DNA of 64,000 nucleotides, taken from assembly GCA_016165875.1 (NCBI GenBank), contig JABBOT010000002.1, forward strand, positions 15,331,125 through 15,395,124, given 5' to 3'. The position numbers and the translations under genes were made by a program. The notes below the pieces were generated by a model, which worked only from the letters and a program-made list of their open reading frames with translations, did not search any database and was not told where the DNA came from. This DNA is from Acanthopleura granulata. Lineage: Eukaryota > Mollusca > Polyplacophora > Chitonida > Chitonidae. This document shows, in pieces, positions 14,201 to 27,100 of this stretch (positions within the stretch are counted from its first letter, which is position 1; every line of letters starts with the position of its first letter).

Positions 14201-17200
14201 TTTCAGATGTAGAATTTATTGATTCCCTAACTGTTCGTGCTCAATGAGTTATGGTGAAGATGTTTCTTGTGCTCATTGAAGACCACTACATCTCTAAGTT
14301 GCACTTACGGAAAGTTTATCACTAAATTACCAAAGGCTGGTGGTTTAGCCCTGAACTGTGGTTTTCTTTGCTCATAACACTGACTGCCATCAGTTTAAGT
14401 GAAATATTCTTGAGTGTGGCATTAATCATATATGACCCAACATAAACAAGTTTTATGCTGTCCTCAAAGGCCACCAGTGTTCCTCTTTAGAATTATGACC
14501 TGTGTAGAATTATCAATTGTGTTCTTAATTAATATATTAGTTATATTATACTTAGCATTAATGAAATTAATATGGGTCTAAGTAACGGTCATAAAATTCA
14601 TAATTAATTTGCATGAAAAATCATAAAATAACAGAAAAATGGCTTAAACTCAGTAGTCCAGAGGCTGGGATGCCACTTCAAGTAAGCAACTAATGACTCA
14701 TCTTTTCCAGCAAATGTCTTTATAAATAAATATCTAACAATCCAGCCATAATACGATGTTTTAATTTGGACTCCCAAATGCCATTTACACTGCTGCTGCA
14801 ACACAAAGCTGGCAAAATGAAAACCTGGTGTTGATAAGAGCTTAAATTAGAGTTTGCAGCTGAAATAAGCAACCAATGAGTTCATCTAGCCTTCAGAAAA
14901 TAGAATTATCAATCATGTTCTTAATTAATATATTAATTATATTATAATTAGCATTTTGAAATCATGAAATTTAAGATGGGTCTAAGTAACATTCCTAAGA
15001 TTTATAATTACTGTACATGAAAAATCATAACAGAACAGAAAACTGGCAACAGGTAAATTAGAGTTTGCAGCTGAAATAAGCAATCAATGAGTTCAGCTAA
15101 TCTTCAGGAAATATTATTGTGAATAAACTTCTAAAATTCCTGCCATAATTGGTTGTTTCATTTCGGACAGTCTTGTGTTCAAAAAATGTTTACAAATCTA
15201 CATGTCACAATATGTGGTAAAATTCTTATTCTTAAAAAGTAAACGATAAAGGCCTATGTGTTAACTCAGTCAAAATTTCTATTTATATATAATATAACAA
15301 AATCAACACCTTATTAAAATATGAGTTTCGCTACATCATGTTGTAGCTCATCAGACTTGATTTGCAATTCAAAACACCAATCCTTTTATACATGTATGTC
15401 TAACTTGTGTGATGTGTTCTATAACAGACAACCATATTAGAAATTTTTGCTGTAGTGACATTACACAGTCTTTTTTTTTTTAAATCCTCCAAAGGATGTC
15501 CCTTCAAACCATTATTTGGCAAGCCGTTGTATATACATTTTCATTATGGCCAGCTTTTCATGGTGATGTCATTATTAAGCACACTGTTCGTAGATGTCTA
15601 GAACTCCTCATTTTGGTGGATAGTAAGTTATAAAGTTGCTTATTTCATGTTAGTTTATTATCATTTCAGCTCCTGCCAGTCCATCTGGTGTCCAGATTCA
15701 GTCCATCACTACCAGCAGTGTTACCGTGACAGTGACGCTGTCAGCTGGTAGATATGATGGGGTGATGCTAAGGCTCTATACAGGAGGAGGACAAACCTCG
15801 GTGTCATCAGGGACAAAAAATGTTACCGCAGAGACAGTTAGTGATGGAGAACAGAGAGACTTCATTGTGACTATGTTATCACCCCATCTGACACCAGGAC
15901 AACAATACACTGTCACAGTGGCCACCAGATCAGGATCCAAGTTCAGTGGCCAGAGTCCCCAAAGTACTTCTAAAACTGTAGGTAAGGTCATGGTCAGTTT
16001 CAAGCAGAATTACTACATTAATCATGTGTCAGGAAATATATTATGGGCAGAAATATCATCAGAGACATCAAAATGAGGGCAAGAATATTCTGTAAAAAAT
16101 AATTTCTTGTTGCATTCAAATACGGCAAGAGATTCCAACTGAGCAAATGCTATAGTGCTGCGTAGAATACTGTCACATCTAGAGTTTGAATTACATTTAC
16201 TTATACCAGAGATTCGACCCTGTAATACGCAATACTGGTACTCGAAATATTCTGAAAAGTGGATAAACATTTTATATGTGACCTAAACAGAGGAACTACA
16301 TGTACTGTATATTTACACATGTAACTAGCACACTTTTTGCCAACAAAACTTTACATAAATTACATTAGCCTGTATGAATTCTCATCAACATTTTGAGCCG
16401 TGAACTACAGACTGCTGAATCACGGTAATATGAAAGTTCAGTCAGGCACAGTCATCAGTGAAACTACGGAAACAGTTGATAAATATGTACAAGTCAAGGA
16501 AGGCCAACTAAGTGGCCTTTGAACTGTAGAAACCATAAAGCCATGGTTTGGTGAAAGGAAATGAAGACACAATTTTAGATGTCATCAGAGACAAAAATTA
16601 ATTGCCACACTGGCCAGGCAGTTTGTCAAGAGAAACAGTTTATAGATGAACAGACAGTAGGTCAGATTATTTCCTGGTATGCCTAGGGTGGTTGGCTGCA
16701 CGTGGCTTAATTTTACACAGGTCTGTAGTGACAATCCCTGTGGGTGTGCAACACTAACCAGCTGGGCGTAAATGGATCTAAATCACTTTGTACAACATTT
16801 ATGGGTACATGTTTTTTTCTCTGGAATAATCTTATTAGTTGTGGACGTGAATTTGGCAGTTACATGTGGAAATACAGTGAATCCAGGATAAAAGTCATGC
16901 TGGACACAAGCCCTGCACACATTAATTCCCAGAGGACGACAGCCCCGCCATGCTATTTAACCCACAAAACATATCCAGATGCATTCTTTTGTGTAAAACA
17001 AAACATTTGTAATCTTAATTGTTGAAGACTATTTCACTTCACTCCCATGAAAATGATCCAAACAGCTCATCTTAGATATCAAACCATTATCCAATGCTTT
17101 TCTTCAAGCAAAGGATTTTGCCTCGAATCGTCTGTCAAAATTCAACCAGTGTACCTTCAGTAGTATAATCATCAGTCTGTTTTCTATTACACGCATGATG

Positions 17201-20200
17201 GCAAAACTTCAAATCCAAATTGAGCGATATTAATCCATGTAAATAAAAATAATTTTCTCAAATCTTATGATTAGTATATTAAATGTACGATTTATTCAGA
17301 CATGAAATCTGATGCAGCCAAATAAGGACGCTTACAGTTTTCGTTTTGGGTTTTTCATCATTCAAAATATTATTTCACCTGTGTGGCAGCTTAATACTAG
17401 GGCAGCATGTGTAAAACAGGCAAGGTACAGCAGACTCCTGATGCCCTCTTGGGCAACCCTCGCACCAAGAACTGGATTGGAACCCAATTAGCAAAGTGAT
17501 ATTCTACTATTGCTTACAGAAATATTATGATCACAACTAGTGTAATACATATTGTATTGTTTTCATGTTATTGTGTATAAATGTATTAAATGTGATTACA
17601 ACACAGCACTTTGAGTAATTCTAGACCACTCTACACGTCCAATAAATTGCATTTCACCTCTCTAAATTTTTTTTCACCTAATTGTGCTTAAGCCAGATGC
17701 TTGGGGCCATCAAATTAAACACTTACATGACAGAATAAAAGCCTAACTGAGGTGTATTGACAAGTGGCCGAATTTCACCCGTAACGTGTGACCATTTGCC
17801 AACTATCACATTGTTGTCGCTGCTCTGGTTTTTTACCCCTAGTTATTGACGTAGCGAGCGGCGTCCCATCCCTGCATCTGTCTGTCTTTCCATATTCCTT
17901 GTAAATGCTCCCTCTTTAGAACAGTTTATCTGATGCTCACCAAACTTACACCACAGTTACACATTGGCATGAGGAAGAACCCTATCGAGTTTCAGTGACG
18001 TTGATCTTTTTCTTCAAGGTTATTGTGGTCATTTAAGTCAACGGTTATACAAGGCTTGTAAACACTCTATCTCTAGAGCAGTGTAGCCCAAGTTCACCAA
18101 ACTTACACCACACTTACACATTGGCATGGGTAATGTCTATCGATTTTCATCGACCTTGACCTTTTTCTTCAAGGTCATTAGGGTTATTTAAGTTTCATTT
18201 TAATACAAGGTTTGTAAGCGCTCTATCTCTAATAGGTTAGGCCTCCGTGGCTCAGTTGGTAAGCACGCTATCGCAGAGCAATGACCCAGGAGTCTCCCAC
18301 CAATGTGGTCGCAGTTCATGCTGGCTTCCCGCTCTGGTTGTATGTGGGAAGATCTGCCAGCAGCCTGCGGATGGTCATGGGTTTCTCTCGGTCTCTATCA
18401 TTGGAAGGGTTTAGCCCAAGTTCACCAAGTACAATATACTTGAACTTTGGCTTACAAAAGAATGTTTTAAGCAACTTTTCATTTTCATGGGCTGGCATGC
18501 AATTACATTTGTGGATGAACAATTGCCTTGTGTGAAATAACACTACACATTTCTGTTCACCAAAGCTCCATCTGGGTAGGTATTGATAACTGGTTACATT
18601 TTTGGTTTGACAATAGAAACCTTTAATTCACCGAAAACATGCAGGGATTGATCAGCAGGAGTCTCCTCCCAAATCATTCATGAACATACATAAAAATTTT
18701 GATCTTTATTAGATTGCAAGCCATGAAAGAGGGTTTTCTGGCTGCTCTAAAATGTTGGATAATTGAGATTCAGACAAATTTTGTATTGAGTTTTTTTTTT
18801 AAATAAACTGACTTTTTGATACATTGATGCTGAAAAATCATTTTGGTCTCTAAATCGTTCAAATTGAGTCTCTAAAAACAAATTGCCCAGAAGATTTCCT
18901 CAAATTTGGAACACCTATTACACAAAATAGTTGTCAGCCTAGGAAGCTGGACATCTCTCGTCCAAAACCTCCAGGACTGCTGAAGCTTGGAAGCACATCT
19001 GTGGGCTTCTGAGGTACATGTATTCATGTAGCTGGACAGTATACCACACCACACATCCAGGCTTATCAGTACATCATGGGTATATATAAACATGACAGAG
19101 GATAATGCAAAGGGAAGGCTGAATGCCTTAAATATTGTTCGAGGGAGATGCGGAAATGGTTTATTTGTGGTATTCACCCTCAGCTGTCTGATATTCTATT
19201 CATTATTTATACTTTAACAATATCATGATTTTGTGTATTTAAAAAAGTCTAAAGCAATGTTTTTTACTGCAGACCTTCAAACACCTGTCACTACTGTGTT
19301 GATGTATACATGATGTTGTGTCTTCTTGTCAACTTGTACTCTGACGTCATCCTAGTGGGCTCAGATCAGAACTTCATGAATACAAAGAATTTCATTTTCA
19401 AAATGTAATAACTAAGGTGATACATAAGTAATGAAATATCACCTTTATCTATGAAGGAAATCCTGGGATATCATTGATGTGTAAATAGTAAAACAGAATA
19501 TTAGCAAACTACGTTACAAGTTAGCTGTACATATCAAACTGTAGGAAACTTTAGCCTTCTTAGGGAAAGGAGTGGTGTGAAGGCTGTTGTTGTCTCTTCA
19601 GATCATTTTCTCATTACATTCAGGCTCAGGGAAACAAGGAGAAGTGTGTAGGCTTATTTTCACAATAAGCAAGAACGCATGGCGCGACCCATTCCCCATC
19701 ACTGACATGTAGCCACAAATAACACTATACTTACAAATGCTCGACTTTATTTAAGCATTGTTGCCTTACTCAACACCATCATACTCTGTCAGATTTAATG
19801 TCACATAAGCAATATTATCTTGTGGAATCTGCCAATAGAGAGCAATAGACTTCAATTATTGGGATGAAGTGGTGTTACTTTTCGTACTTGCATATCCTTT
19901 TGAAGCATGTAAGCTCACTTTTGTAGAATTTCATCTCTATCATGTTAATATTTCCACCTCAGATGCCTTGGGAATTTGACAGTACTATTTTGAATATACT
20001 ACTGCAAGTACAGATGGATATGAGTAGGTATTGTTACTTATATGCGAGTTTGGCTATTGTGATCTTTCAACATGATGGGCCATACCGGACCATACCAAAG
20101 ACTTTGAAAATAGTGCTTGTTACTCAGAACTTAAAGGTTAGAGCAAGGAAACAGGACTGGTGGGCCCAGTGTCCGTATACTGTGACTGGATGTGATGTCA

Positions 20201-23200
20201 TGTCTGGTGCCTTCGGCATGATTTTTAAGTGACAGAGTAATAGACTTGACCTGCCACAAGAAGGCACAGTATATATGCTGAGGACTCATCATGTGTCCGA
20301 AAACTGCTAAGTACAACATAAAGACCTAAGTCTAGATACATGTTCCAACTTGATGGCTGATTACCCACAATGCAAAGCAGCATGCTGTGTAAGATACTTA
20401 CAGCTGGCGCTGTGAATAGTTAAGATTTTTCTGTGTCAGTAATTTAATGTATCAGCATGCATCTATACCTGTTGTAGTTTTTCTAAACAGCTCTATCAGG
20501 CAACCTTCCAGGATTGTCTAGATACCTGAACTGTTAAATTTGTTTTTACTACATAAAATGCAGTTAAATTTGAGATCGTTTTCTATATCATTCCATTGAA
20601 TGTTACTCATTTCTGCTTTTCTTTCGTTTTAATTCACAGACTGAATGATGACGTACGGGAGTTTTACAAGTCATATACATTTCACTATTATTTACAGTAA
20701 TGTTTGTTAATGTGTTGTCATGTTTCAGCACCAAGTAAACCAGTGTTTGTGTCAGTCACATCGTCTTCAGTAGACAGGAGCATTAGTGTTACATGGGAAA
20801 ACGGGACTGGACTTGTGGACAAATTCTACTTGATGGCTACTGGACCAGGTGGATGGTCTTCACAGGAGAAGGTGATCCCATACCAACATATCCAGAACCA
20901 GTACAACCAGGTGTTGCATCCGCCAAGCTCCGGGTTATATACCCTGATCCTGAAGGCCCAGTCTCACATGGTCAACTCTTCAGATTATCGGCATTCAGTT
21001 CAGCTGTGTAAGTCATGTACATTAATTATCATTTGCTACAGTAGTAGGCATAAACACACAGATCATAGACAATGATGAGTTTTATACCCCACCTACGTGT
21101 TCATTTAATTGCACACTCGTGGGGTTCCCGGGATTGAAATGAATAGGACCCCAGTTCTCTAGGCAAGCTTGTCGTACGAGGTGACTAACCTAGGGCTCTC
21201 CCGTGTGGTTCCGGTGAATAGAATAATTCCACAGCCTCCCCGGGCTGGTCGTGAAAGGCGACTTAAAAGGGCAACGTGTTTGCCGTGGTTTTCGACGCGT
21301 GATGGGGAAGGCCGGGATCCTGCTGGCTGAGCAGGATCGTCCAACACTCCACTTCGGCCCTTACTTTTCCAAAGACGGGCGGCCGGATGGCACGCTCTGA
21401 TCAACTGGCTGGTCACACAAGACCAGATGTCCGGATATCAACCTTCATATATCCCTCTGTGGTATAACTTTACTACTTTCAGTGTTGGATGTTCTTAGTG
21501 AGATGTTCAGATGTCTGGGCGGTGGCTGTAGGGTAAATCAAGTGGGCCGTTTCTATTTTATTACATTTGACCTGCTCGAGGTTGAGCGGAAAGTCCATCC
21601 TATCCAGGATGGCGTGGAATTTCCGTTTCTCTTTCTGCTGGTTACTCAATTCGTTATATCTTCTTTTAACTCCCTTTCTTCAAGTGTTTCTGTGGGGGTA
21701 AAGAAAGGAAAAATGAAATTCCAATAGATACTGAAACGGGATATAATCATTTTCCAGCTATTCTTGTAATATCTGATAAAAATGGAAATAAGAGTTGAAT
21801 GAAAATCGATCCATCATATGGAAGAAAACCTTACAAAGTTATGCAGGCACATTAAAGCAAAGTAAAAAAATGAAGTCATATAATATCCTATTGGAATTTT
21901 CCAGAAAGCAACAATTTAATTTGCAATATATTCAAAAAATTGGAGAACAACCTGTTTCTGTAACTCAGCACAACACCTTAAACTGCTCTCACGGCATAAT
22001 CCATGACAGAGATCAGGACCTTAACGAAATGATAGAAAAAATAACTGAAGAACTAAATGATTAGGAGATAACAAACCTCAAACATTTTATAATTAAATGA
22101 GATAACAACCTTTGGAAGTAAATACTTATATGTTAACTTTTATTAAACTTTCTATCCCAACATCTATATTTGAATTATTATTCTCATGGATTTCAGCATA
22201 TTAAAAAACAACAGGACAAAATTAAATTGTGCTTTTCTTCTAAGAATTTAGAAGATTATAATTTCACTAAATTATTTAATTTCTCACTTCAGTCAGGAAT
22301 CTTTCCATCAGCTTGGAAACTACCTAGAGTATGCCCTGTGTTTAAAAAGGGAGGTAGACATGATACGTCAAGTTATAGACCAGTTTCTCTACAGCCCTCT
22401 CTCCCTAAAATGTTAGAATAAGTAGGATATAAGTGCTTATATGAATATTGTATCGACTATAACCTTCTATTATCGAATAATTCTGGATTTAAACATGGCA
22501 ATTCAACAGTAAGTCAGTTAACTAAAATTATACATGATGTATACAGAAATCTGGACAATAATAATAATACACGTTTAGTTTTCCTAGATGTGAGCAAGGC
22601 TTTTGATAAAGTCTGACATGAGGGTCTTTTGTTTAAATTGAGACAGTTGGATGTTGGTGAACCATTACTGACATGGATTAAGAATTATTTATCTGATAGA
22701 AAAATTAAAGGCTGTTCAAACAGACATATATTCTGTTCAGTGTGGAGTTCTACAAGGCTGTGTTTTAGGAACTCTTCTTTTCCTGATTTTTGTAAATGAC
22801 ATAAATGTGAACGTCAAATGTAATATCAACATTTTTGCTGATGACACATCATATCATCCGAAGAGATAACTGAGTGTATTACATCTGAAAATAAAATAAA
22901 TCAAGATGTCGGTAGCTTGTCACAATGGGCCAAACAGTGGTTGATAACATTTAATGCACAAAAAAATGTATATTTACTTATTTCCTTAAAAAAGAACCTG
23001 ATGTATCCAAAACTGTATTTAGACGGTGTGGAAATGAAGATCATAAACATCTTGGTATCATTTTACAGCACGAAGGTAAATGGGACGAACATATAGGATC
23101 ACTCATAAATAAATGTAATAAGAAATTAGGTGTTATAAACAGAGTGAAGAGGATATTAACAAGGAACTGTTTAATAACTTTATACAATAGCCTGATTAGA

Positions 23201-24101
23201 TCTACAATAGAGTATGGCGACATTTTGTATGATAACTGTAATATTGCACTTTCCCCAAAACAGGAAAATATTCAACGACGCGCAGCTTTGCTATCGTACA
23301 TCAGATAAAGCTCTCCTGAATGAACTTAATTGGACACCACTTTATGTTCAACATAGACAACATAGGATTCTGCTATTTTTTAAAATTGTAAATGGACTTT
23401 CCCTGCCTCACTTACAATCCCTATTACCAATAAGATGATCAACAGAATGTAATACATATAACCTAAGGTATAATGAAAATTAGTATTTTTAGTAGTGTAT
23501 TCAAATCCTCCTTTTGCCCGAAAACAACTAAAAACTGGAATAATTTACCTAATCATATGCACCTTTCTTCAAATAAAGAACAACTAAAAAATTTCTAGTT
23601 CCAGCAATCACTACTACGTCAAGCGATATTTTAGCATTATGTAATGATTTAGCAACTTTTCATCCATTCAGCACTGCAGAATGAGAATGGGACTCAGCGC
23701 TCTTCGGGCAGACCTTTTTAAGTATAAACTTACTTAAGATACTACTTGCCATTACTGTAATAATACATGTGAAGATACCATTCATTATTTCTTTATTTTC
23801 CCTCAATTTGCCACACAAAGGAAGCACATGCTACACACTCTCACACAAATTATTTCACCCTGGTAAATTATTCTGTTTTTATTCCACAATGTTCATGGTA
23901 TATATATCTAAAATACTTTTGTTTGGCTCTAAAGATCTAAATTACAAAGATAATGAACTCCTTTATCAATCTGTTCACAAATTTATCAACGATACAGATG
24001 GGTTTTCTGACCATGGTAATGGTAATGACAGTGTTAATGTGAATAATTAATTTATCTCAACTTATCACGATAGCCATTTATAATTAATAGCAACTGTATA
24101 C

Positions 24102-24135
<34 letters not shown>

Positions 24136-27100
24136 TTGTGTACATTCTGCTGGCATATGTATTTCTATACTTATTGTGTATATCTCGTTTGCTATTATGT
24201 TGTTAATTGATGCGTTGAGGAGATCTCCGTAGTAGCCAAAAGGCTGTGAGAAATCCTCGTAAAACAAATAAAGAATTCAATTCCTTTTTTGATTGAAGAG
24301 CTTAAAACTTCTCTGAAAAAGGCAGACGATACTGCGTGTGGCGCAGATAATATGTGTTATAAGCTTCTGAATCATTTGCCATCTGAGCCACTTGAGACCT
24401 CTTGGACTTACTTAATGATATTTGGGTAACTGGTAATTTTCCACTGTCATGGAGGGAGGCATGTATTATTCCGGTTCCTAAACTGGGAAAGGATCACACA
24501 GACCCAAATAATGACTATTCCATAGCTCTTACCAGCTGTGTCTGTAAGACTATTGAACGGATGATAAATGATAGACTTACATGTATTTGGTTCCTTTAGA
24601 CAAAAAACCTATTGTCTAATATACAGTGTTGTTTTTGTCAAGGTTGATTTACTTTAGATCAATATTTTTTGACCTCAAAAAGGCCTACGACACCACATGG
24701 AAATATGGTATTTTAAAAGACCTCACAGATATGGTCTTAAAGGTCGTTTACCATTATTTATATCTCATTTTCTATCTGATCATCAGTTTAAGGTACGGTT
24801 GAGGCCAACTCTTTCTGACTCGCATGAGCAAGAAATGGGTGTACCTCAGAGCAGTATTCTGTTAGCATCAAAATAAATAGTTTGGCTGAAACTCTTACAT
24901 CTGGTACAGAGGGTTCTTTACATGTAGATGATTTCCTTATAGGCTATTGTGCTAAAGATATGAATAACATCAAGCAGCAAGATCGAGAAATGGGCAGTTG
25001 CCAGCGGTTTTAGATTTTCAACGTCTAAGACCATTTTCGCAATAAAAGGAAATGCCATCTAGACCCCAAGCTTACATTTTGTGGAAAGCCAGTTAAAATT
25101 GTTGGAGAAATAAATTTTTAGGGGTTTTATTTGATAGTAAATTATCTTTTATACCCCATATCAAAATGCTTAAGGCTAAATGTACAAAGGCTCTCGATAT
25201 AATTAAGGTCGTGTCTAGCATCGATTGGGGTGGTGACCAGTCAGTTTTACTTAATTTATATCGATCTCTGGTGAGGTCTAAATTGGACTATGGGTCCATC
25301 ATTTATGGTTCCGCTAGGAAATCATATCTTAAAATGGCTCAGCCTTGGTGCATTTAGAACCTCACCAGTAGAGAGTTTATACATATATAAGACTCAGCCT
25401 TCAATACGCTACCAAGCTTAAAGCATATCCAACAAACCCTCCCTACGACGGTGTTTTCAATCCATTATATGTAGATAAATATATTAAATGTCCTAACAAG
25501 ATCCCTTCGGTTGAGACCATATTGTGGAAGCCAACATCAAGGTTGAGGACATAGCTTGGGCTTCTTTTCCATAGTCTCCTCCCTGGCTCCTTCCACAACT
25601 TAAATTGATATTTGATCTACATAAACATAGCAAAGCAAATACGAATCCTCTGATAGTTCAGCAAAGTTTGACTGAAATTAAGACTAATTATTCAGATTAT
25701 AAATTTATATATACATGACTGGTCAAATGATGGGGACCCTTGTTGTTGTTGCAGCTGTCTTAGAACGAGTCACTTGTCTTCGTCTTCCATCCTCATCTTC
25801 AATCTTCTCTGCGGAGGCCAGAGCTATACTCCTGGCCCTATCATATGTTTCTTCTGGGTATGCCCAGAAAGCTGTGATATGCTTTGACTCGTTATCCTGC
25901 CTTTTGGCAGTTGAGAAATATTGCCATACATAGAAAACTGATTAATACATAAAAGATATTATATTCTGTTTGATACCAAGTCATATTGGTATCCATGGAA
26001 ACACAGTCATAGACAGTGAGTCGAAAGCTGCCCTTAATAAACCCATATCTCAGATTAAAATTCCCTATTTGGATTTAAATCTAATATTCTTAAATATATT
26101 TCTCACCTTTGGCAAGATGAATGGGACTAGCAGGTCCATAACAAACTGCATGCCTATTTATCCTGTCATTGGCTATAATTCTCATACTCTTGGTATGTCT
26201 CGTAGAGACCAAGTAGTTTTAACAAGATGCCATGTTGAGCGTTCTCTTCTAACACACAATTGTATCCCGGATGGGACCGGTGCTCCCGAGTGTGTTACAC
26301 GGCATCAAACAGATCCTGGTTGACTGTAGACTTTGCTCATATTCGACAAGGGTTCTACACAGTCGACTCACTATTTGAATTATTTGACAGCACCCATGGT
26401 AGCGCAGTCATAGATTACTTAAAGTATAGAGGATTATTTCGTAAGATGTATTTCCTTTTACGTTATACATACATATTTCTAGTTTATATACATATAAAAA
26501 TTAAAAAAATTATTGTGGTTTTCAAATTTTAACCAAGGTTTAGTTGTTTTACCTGGTTTTAAACACATCTGTCTTTTTCATTTGTTTTGCATGTTCGCAT
26601 TTTCTTCTTGAATACCACATACTGATTTGTGGTTTCAAACATGTTCTCGCCACAATATGACTGAAAAATTGCTGATGTGGCGTAAAGCCATAATTATAGT
26701 CATTCATTTATTCATTTAATTGCACGTTTGGTGAGACAGTTACGATCAAATTTTTGTGAAAATGCTGTAGACATCACCCTTTAAACTTCGTGCAATACAG
26801 CACGACCTTGGCTTAATTTCCTTGTCAGTGCCACCAGTGGCAGATGGAGCATGCTAGCACAGCACAGTGACCCTGGATCCTCTCACCAATGCGGCTGCTG
26901 TGGGTTTAAGTACTGCTCAGGCTGGTTTCCTGTCTGGTTGTATCTGCCAGTAACCTGCAGATGATGGTGGGTTTCCTCAGGGCTCTGCCTGGTTTCCTTT
27001 CACCATACTGCTAGCCGATCTGGTATAGATGAAACATTCCTGAGTACAGCATAAAATACCAATCAAATAAATAAATAAATAATTTATTATTTAATTCACT

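Larger units (their letters stand above)
8065..15981 (+). repeat. Recent tandem duplication of FN3 exon plus 3.7-3.9 kb intron
   Basis: Exon starts are spaced 3897 and 3708 bp apart. The two introns are nearly identical for most of their length: the conceptual translations of 9429-9716 and 13119-13406 are the same, as are those of 10898-11098 and 14604-14804. Differences include a gap of about 214 bp after position 12512 and a 21-bp gap near 9870. The high identity means either a young duplication or recent gene conversion. Confidence 0.88.
15982..20728 (+). other. Intron behind the FN3 array
   Basis: Up to about 19650 this is the second copy of the type X intron at 4214-7870. Similarity ends abruptly at AGTGTGTAGGCTTATTTT. 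From 19655 to 20728 the DNA is unique in the window, and I see nothing in it beyond the acceptor at 20728. Confidence 0.6.

Noticed and set aside
8065..15981. Triplicated FN3 units as a pure assembly artefact
   Set aside because: Not fully excluded, but the first copy is clearly diverged, gaps differ between units, and all three exons are in frame with intact splice sites, so a real array is the simpler reading.
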